A stretch of DNA of 9,610 bases. Source: Phycisphaerae bacterium (lineage in GTDB: Bacteria; Planctomycetota; Phycisphaerae; Sedimentisphaerales; SG8-4). The notes under the pieces are model-generated. The model did not search any database. It saw only the letters and a program-made list of their open reading frames with translations, and was not told where the DNA came from. Location: NCBI GenBank assembly GCA_030614945.1, contig JAUXAH010000056.1:1-9610 (forward strand), given 5' to 3'. Of this stretch, positions 6,225 through 9,610 are shown one piece after another (within the stretch, counting starts at the first letter, position 1; the number at the start of each line of letters is the position of its first letter). The position numbers and the translations under genes are program-made.

Positions 6225-6332
6225 ATGAGATGCAACTGGTGCGGAAAAGAAATAAGCGGAGAAACCATTAAATGGAAAGGCCTTTTATTTTGTAGCGAAC
6301 CCTGTTTGGATGAGTGCAGAGCAGCACAATAA
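6225..6332 (+). CDS. Tiny cysteine-rich zinc-ribbon protein (35 aa)
   Basis: A short ORF, MRCNWCGKEISGETIKWKGL and then LFCSEPCLDECRAAQ, ending at TAA 6330-6332. The pattern CxxC, 19 residues, CxxxC with a further Cys four residues on, and the phrase CGKEISGETIKWKG, is typical of a treble-clef or zinc-ribbon knuckle. In such knuckles the GK..FCS..C half supplies the second cysteine pair. The frame is open further upstream, with in-frame codons from at least 6171, so a longer N-terminus starting at TTG 6198 is possible. The ribosome binding site is poor. Its 5' side overlaps no gene except, if extended, the opposite-strand SPL remnant. It could be a complete micro-protein or the tail of a lost one. 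Confidence 0.5.
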   Translation: MRCNWCGKEISGETIKWKGLLFCSEPCLDECRAAQ

Positions 6333-6433
6333 TATTACCTCGTATCCAACAACCAACAATACCCGTTCAGTCAATAACCAGCATAAATTTAACCAAAAAC
6401 CAGAAACCATGTAAATTCTGAAGGAGCAAAATC

Positions 6434-6721
6434 ATGACCGAAACCAAAGAAGAGATCAATATCGCCAAGATAATCTATGATGCTTATCCACACGCCGACC
6501 TGCTGCCTATCGACCCTGAACAAGACTGCCGCAGCCTGCAAGACTTGCTGGCAAGAGCCACCAGTGAAAACATTGGAGACAGCTTATTCAGATTCATGGT
6601 AGTTGAGATCGTCGAGGGCGGCGAAAACACCCTGGATGGAGCGATCCAAGTTCTGGAGCGTGCCAGGGCAGATGTAGAGGTCGTGCTGCAGGCTCTCCAG
6701 ACCGCAACCAAAACGATATGA
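6434..6721 (+). CDS. Conserved small protein of unknown function (95 aa)
   Basis: ATG at 6434 follows AAGGAGC by 7 bases, a good ribosome binding site. The protein is acidic and mostly helical: INIAKIIYDAYPHADLLPID (8-27), LQDLLARATSENIGDSLFRFMVVEIVEGG (35-63), then LDGAIQVLERARADVEVVLQAL (67-88). There is no signal peptide or membrane segment. I recall similar short conserved hypotheticals but no function. It is followed after 25 bp by another small gene with an equally good ribosome binding site, so the two were probably an operon pair. Confidence 0.75.
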   Translation: MTETKEEINIAKIIYDAYPHADLLPIDPEQDCRSLQDLLARATSENIGDSLFRFMVVEIVEGGENTLDGAIQVLERARADVEVVLQALQTATKTI

Positions 6722-6746
6722 CTTAGATTCGGAAAGGAGACTGAAA

Positions 6747-6882
6747 ATGCACGTTGTAGTAAATGTTACAGGCGGACAGGGATTTTTGCCAGACGAGGTA
6801 AAAGATAATCCTATATCGCAGCAGGCTTGATGGTTGCTCAATTTGCCAAGTATCTTAGAGCCTATCCGAATAACCCTTCGGT
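6747..6882 (+). pseudogene. Frameshifted small gene running into a palindromic repeat
   Basis: ATG 6747 has a strong AAAGGAGA site 6 bases upstream and encodes MHVVVNVTGGQGFLPDEVKD before a stop at 6828-6830. In the -1 frame from 6812 the text continues as YIAAGLMVAQFAKYLRAYP, a well-formed amphipathic helix. A single base inserted near 6810-6812 would join them into one sensible protein, about 45 residues up to 6882. Beyond that the reading frame enters the repeat at 6883-6975, which replaces or truncates the natural C-terminus. Alternatives are an intact 27-residue peptide followed by an overlapping ATG (TGATG at 6828-6832), or a sequencing error. Confidence 0.45.
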
Positions 6883-6975
6883 TTTGTCATTGCGAGGAGC
6901 GAAGCGACGAAGCAATCTCGATTTTCGAGCGTTTGAGATTGCCACGGCCTTTTGCAAAGGCCTCGCAATGACAAA
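6883..6975. repeat. Palindromic interspersed repeat (93 bp, 15-bp outer arms)
   Basis: The outer arms TTTGTCATTGCGAGG (6883-6897) and CCTCGCAATGACAAA (6961-6975) are perfect reverse complements. Nested inside are GCAATCTC (6912-6919) with GAGATTGC (6935-6942), and a separate hairpin GGCCTTT-TGC-AAAGGCC (6946-6962). This architecture is that of a common family of small non-coding palindromic elements in environmental bacteria, often turning up in translations as LSLRGAKRRSNL, as seen here. A partial relative lies at 722-754. It occupies most of the gap ahead of groES and may fold in RNA. Confidence 0.8.
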
Positions 6976-7078
6976 GAAATGCGGTTTACACCCCCTGAAC
7001 GGTTACAAAAAACACTGGTTTTATGTGTGCTGTGAATGAGAAATTAAAAAGTGGAACCAAATATATAAGGAGTGAGTT

Positions 7079-7369
7079 ATGAAACTTAGACCTTTGGACG
7101 ACAGAGTTGTAATAAAGCAATCAGAGGCGGAAGAGAAAACCACCGGCGGAATCATTCTGCCCGACACCGCAAAAGAAAAACCACAGATCGGTAAAATAAT
7201 AGCCACCGGGCCGGGTAAACTGCTCAAGGATGGCAAACGAAGCAAATTGTCTGTAAAGAAAAACGACAAGGTTATCTACGCAAAATACATAGGAAGCGAA
7301 ATCGAAATCGAGGGCGACAAATATGTAATCCTGAAAGAAAGCGATATCCTGGGAATTGTCGAAAAGTAA
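7079..7369 (+). CDS. groES: Co-chaperonin GroES (Hsp10, 96 aa)
   Basis: The lid of the GroEL folding chamber, a cytoplasmic heptamer that caps GroEL in the ATP state. The protein opens with KLRPLDDRVVIKQSEAEEKT. The mobile loop that docks on GroEL follows (TTGGIILPDTAKEKPQIG, about 21-38, with the hydrophobic IIL contact), then KIIATGPGK, then the beta-barrel DKVIYAKYIGSEIEIEGDKYVIL and the closing DILGIVEK. Length is normal. AAGGAG stands 7 bases before the ATG. The gene precedes groEL by 55 bp, the usual order. I saw no CIRCE operator (TTAGCACTC-N9-GAGTGCTAA) in the 100 bp upstream, so HrcA control is not supported by the sequence. Confidence 0.97.
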   Translation: MKLRPLDDRVVIKQSEAEEKTTGGIILPDTAKEKPQIGKIIATGPGKLLKDGKRSKLSVKKNDKVIYAKYIGSEIEIEGDKYVILKESDILGIVEK

Positions 7370-7375
7370 AAGTAC

Positions 7376-7411
7376 AATAGTCAATAGTAAATAATCAATA
7401 GTCAATGGTAA
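7376..7411. repeat. AT-rich direct repeat between groES and groEL
   Basis: AATAGTCAATAGTAA (7376-7390) recurs as AATAGTCAATGGTAA (7397-7411), 14 of 15 bases identical. It looks like low-complexity interspersed spacer DNA inserted within the groE operon. A similar short-period repeat, ATACGCAATAC twice, lies at 9100-9124. It ends just before the groEL ribosome binding site (AGAGGT). Confidence 0.6.
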
Positions 7412-7424
7412 GAGGTAATAAAAA

Positions 7425-9053
7425 ATGGCAAAGCAATTAATGTTTGACGATATAGGACGAACCCACCTTAAAGACGGCCTGTCACAATTGGCTGCAGCAG
7501 TCAAAGTTACTCTCGGCCCGACCGGCAAAAACGTCATCCTCCACAAAAGCTGGGGCTCTCCAAAGGTAACAAAGGACGGCGTCACCGTCAGCAAAGAAAT
7601 CGAGCTGCCCGAACCATTCAAAAATATGGGCGCAAAGATGGTCAACCAGGTCGCCAGCAAAACCTCCGACGTTGTCGGCGATGGAACAACAACTTCAACC
7701 GTCCTGGCCGAAGCAATCTACGTCGAGGGCCTCAAGCACGTAACCGCCGGTGCAAATCCGATGGCCATCCAGCGAGGAATCAGCAAAGCCGCTGAAATTG
7801 TTACCAAATTCATCGAGTCGGTCAGCGTCCCTGTAAAAGGCCACAGCGATATTGCAAAAGTGGCTACTATCAGTGCAAACAACGACCCACAAGTCGGCGA
7901 AATCCTCGCTGACGCAATCGATAAGGTCGGCAGGGAAGGGGTTATCGAGGTCGAAGAAGGCAAAGGAATGGAAAACGAGCTGAGCGTCGTCGAAGGTATG
8001 CAGTTCGATAAGGGCTACATATCGCCGTACTTTATGACTGATGCCGAGACCCTCGATGCCGTTCTTGAAGACGCCTATATCCTGCTGCACGAAAAGAAAA
8101 TATCCAACGTTCGCGAAATTATCCCGCTGCTGGAAAAAGTCGCTCAAGTCGCCAGGCCGCTATTGGTCATCGCAGAAGACGTCGAGAGCGAAGCATTGGC
8201 GGCACTGGTTATTAACCGCCTGCAAGGCGTGTTGAGAGTCTGCGCCGTCAAAGCACCCGGCTTCGGTGACCGCAGAAAAGCAATGTTGGCCGATATAGGC
8301 ACCTCGACCGGCGGGCAGGTGATTACCGAAGATTTGGGCATCAAGCTCGAAAGCATCAAGCTTTCGCAATTAGGCCAGGCAAAAAAAATCGTTGTGAACA
8401 AGGACACAACCACAATAATCGAAGGGGCCGGCAAAAAGAAGGACATCACGGCCCGCTGCGACCAAATCCGCAACCAAATCGAAAAAACAACCAGTGACTA
8501 CGACCGTGAAAAACTCCAGGAGCGGCTCGCAAAACTAACCGGCGGAGTTGCCGTCATCAAAGCAGGCGCAGCAACCGAAACAGAAATGAAAGAACGCAAG
8601 GACCTGCTGGAAGATGCGCTGCACGCCACAAGAGCGGCGACCGAAGAAGGCGTCGTCGCAGGCGGCGGTGTTGTGTTCCTCCGCGCCATCAGCCAGGTGG
8701 AAAAGGCCAGAGCAAAAGCCAGAGGCGATGAAAAAATCGGCTTTGACATTGTAAGTAAAGCCCTTAAAACGCCGACAAGTCAAATTGTGGACAACTCCGG
8801 CGACCAGGGCGATGTGGTTATCGCCAAACTTCTCGAAAAACTCCAAAAACATGGTAATACCGGCTATGACGCCAACACAGGCCAGTTCGTCGATATGCTC
8901 AAAGCCGGAATCATTGACCCTGCAAAGGTTGCCAGAACCGCATTGGAGACGGCCGCTTCCGTAGCGGGACTGATGTTGACTACCAACGTGCTGGTAACAG
9001 ACTTAAAAGATGAAGATAAAGACAAAGAGCCAATACCGGGTGCGGTAAGGTAG
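7425..9053 (+). CDS. groEL: Chaperonin GroEL (Hsp60, 542 aa)
   Basis: Full-length group I chaperonin, forming double heptameric rings that fold proteins with GroES and ATP. Landmarks are TLGPTGKNV (29-37), the nucleotide motif GDGTTTS (85-91), [14 protein letters not shown] in the apical domain, the catalytic aspartate Asp397 in EDALHATRA (E. coli Asp398), the intermediate-domain hinge EEGVVAGGG, and Asp498 in GIIDPAKV (E. coli Asp495). AGAGGT precedes ATG 7425 by 9 bases. The C-terminus is [12 protein letters not shown]; the flexible Gly-Gly-Met tail is missing, as in many GroEL paralogues, so cavity function may differ from E. coli GroEL. Codons 439-500 have a diverged second copy downstream inside the DnaJ fusion. 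Confidence 0.97.
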   Translation: MAKQLMFDDIGRTHLKDGLSQLAAAVKVTLGPTGKNVILHKSWGSPKVTKDGVTVSKEIELPEPFKNMGAKMVNQVASKTSDVVGDGTTTSTVLAEAIYVEGLKHVTAGANPMAIQRGISKAAEIVTKFIESVSVPVKGHSDIAKVATISANNDPQVGEILADAIDKVGREGVIEVEEGKGMENELSVVEGMQFDKGYISPYFMTDAETLDAVLEDAYILLHEKKISNVREIIPLLEKVAQVARPLLVIAEDVESEALAALVINRLQGVLRVCAVKAPGFGDRRKAMLADIGTSTGGQVITEDLGIKLESIKLSQLGQAKKIVVNKDTTTIIEGAGKKKDITARCDQIRNQIEKTTSDYDREKLQERLAKLTGGVAVIKAGAATETEMKERKDLLEDALHATRAATEEGVVAGGGVVFLRAISQVEKARAKARGDEKIGFDIVSKALKTPTSQIVDNSGDQGDVVIAKLLEKLQKHGNTGYDANTGQFVDMLKAGIIDPAKVARTALETAASVAGLMLTTNVLVTDLKDEDKDKEPIPGAVR

Positions 9054-9070
9054 CGGATAGGGGATAGTAG

Positions 9071-9124
9071 ATTCCTGCTTGCGCAGGAATGACAGTACTA
9101 TACGCAATACAACATACGCAATAC
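9071..9124. repeat. Hairpin and short direct repeats between groEL and the dnaJ-like fusion
   Basis: ATTCCTGC (9071-9078) and GCAGGAAT (9083-9090) form a perfect 8-bp stem with a TTGC loop, followed by GACAG. This is the shape of a common small interspersed palindrome ending in GGAATGACA. It has no T-run, so it is not a canonical terminator, though it could limit read-through or protect groE mRNA. It is followed by two copies of ATACGCAATAC (9100-9110 and 9114-9124). Confidence 0.6.
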
Positions 9125-9130
9125 GAGCTT

Positions 9131-9610
9131 ATGGCCAAGCGGGATTATTATGAAGTTCTGGGGGTAAGTAAAAGCGCCTCTACCGACGATATAAAACGCG
9201 CATATCGGCGTAAGGCGATGAAGTTTCATCCCGATAAGAACCCCGATGATAAACAGGCCGAGGCAAAGTTCAAGGAATGCGCCGAGGCCTACGAAGTCTT
9301 GAGCGACGCCGAGAAGCGCCGGCGATATGACCAGTTCGGCCACGAAGGTCTTCGCGGAATAGGAATGCGTGACTACACGCATATGAGGTGGCAGGATATC
9401 GGCAGTATCTTTGAAGATATCTTCGGCTTCGACATTTTAAGTAAAGCCCTCAAAACGCCGACAAGCCAAATTGTGGATAACTCCGGCGACCAGGGCGACG
9501 TGGTTGTCGCTCAACTTCTCGAAAAACTCCAAAAACGCAATAACATCGGCTACGACGCCAACACCGGACAGTTAGTCGATATGTTCAAAGCCGGAATCAT
9601 TGACCCTGCA
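9131..9610 (+). CDS. DnaJ J-domain fused in frame to GroEL C-terminal segment; 3' end outside window
   Basis: The frame runs from ATG 9131 to the window edge, 160 codons without a stop. Residues 1-70 are a canonical J domain: [35 protein letters not shown] with the DnaK-activating HPD at 33-35, and [18 protein letters not shown]. Residues 71-100 are the start of a short G/F region, ending [11 protein letters not shown]. From residue 99 the sequence is GroEL-like: [20 protein letters not shown], then [21 protein letters not shown]. This aligns without gaps to GroEL 439-500 in this window (54 of 62 residues, 166 of 186 bases). Of 18 differing codons, 10 are synonymous. The DnaJ zinc-finger and substrate-binding domains are replaced, at least up to the edge. 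The ribosome binding site is weak. Function is unknown; alternatives are a degraded fusion or an assembly artefact. Confidence 0.85.
   Translation, partial: MAKRDYYEVLGVSKSASTDDIKRAYRRKAMKFHPDKNPDDKQAEAKFKECAEAYEVLSDAEKRRRYDQFGHEGLRGIGMRDYTHMRWQDIGSIFEDIFGFDILSKALKTPTSQIVDNSGDQGDVVVAQLLEKLQKRNNIGYDANTGQLVDMFKAGIIDPA

Noticed and set aside
6976..7078. CIRCE/HrcA operator or clear heat-shock promoter before groES
   Set aside because: I looked for the TTAGCACTC/GAGTGCTAA dyad and for well-spaced promoter hexamers and found no acceptable match.
629..7411. Possible CRISPR array from the repeated short motifs
   Set aside because: The repeats are palindromic or low-complexity units of differing sequence, not regularly spaced identical repeats with unique spacers, and no cas gene is present.
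7121..8852. Long antisense ORFs within groES and groEL
   Set aside because: They are shadows of the conserved coding frames, with no start signals and no recognisable protein features.
9071..9097. Rho-independent terminator after groEL
   Set aside because: The stem is perfect but lacks a following T-run and matches a common interspersed palindrome better.

Overview
The window looks like accessory-rich chromosome of an environmental bacterium, most likely a planctomycete (Phycisphaerae-like). This placement is inferred from the style of the proteins: a UDPGP-family sugar nucleotidyltransferase, an oxidoreductase tail, the integrase type, and a GroEL with no Gly-Met tail. The non-coding DNA is crowded with small palindromic and AT-rich interspersed repeats. 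No taxonomic search was possible.

Left part (1-1400): the 3' end of a UDP-sugar pyrophosphorylase gene runs off the left edge. It is followed by about 370 bp of repeat-derived DNA ending in a perfect 13-bp inverted repeat. That repeat abuts the last ~65 codons of a Gfo/Idh/MocA-type oxidoreductase, a gene remnant.

Middle left (1407-4218, minus strand): five genes lie head to tail with short gaps and look like one operon. They encode an uncharacterised helical protein, a CcbP-like putative calcium-binding protein, a UPF0158 protein, a second CcbP-like protein and a conserved protein of unknown function.

Middle right (4326-6189, minus strand): a tRNA-Pro(UGG) gene is followed, going upstream, by a tyrosine recombinase lacking its N-terminal half, a 60-residue small protein with a very good sigma70-type promoter, an excisionase-like HTH protein, and the C-terminal remnant of a radical SAM protein related to spore photoproduct lyase. 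This looks like a decayed integrative element.

Right part (6225-9610, plus strand): a tiny cysteine-rich zinc-ribbon ORF, a conserved 95-residue protein and a frameshifted small gene invaded by a palindromic repeat lead into groES-groEL. Downstream of groEL is the most striking feature. An ORF starts as a DnaJ (complete J domain with HPD, plus the start of the G/F region) and then continues in frame, with no stop, as a diverged copy of the C-terminal equatorial part of GroEL. The duplicated 186 bp match groEL at 166 of 186 positions by hand alignment, without gaps, up to the right edge. The window therefore holds a DnaJ-GroEL chimera next to its probable GroEL parent or paralogue.
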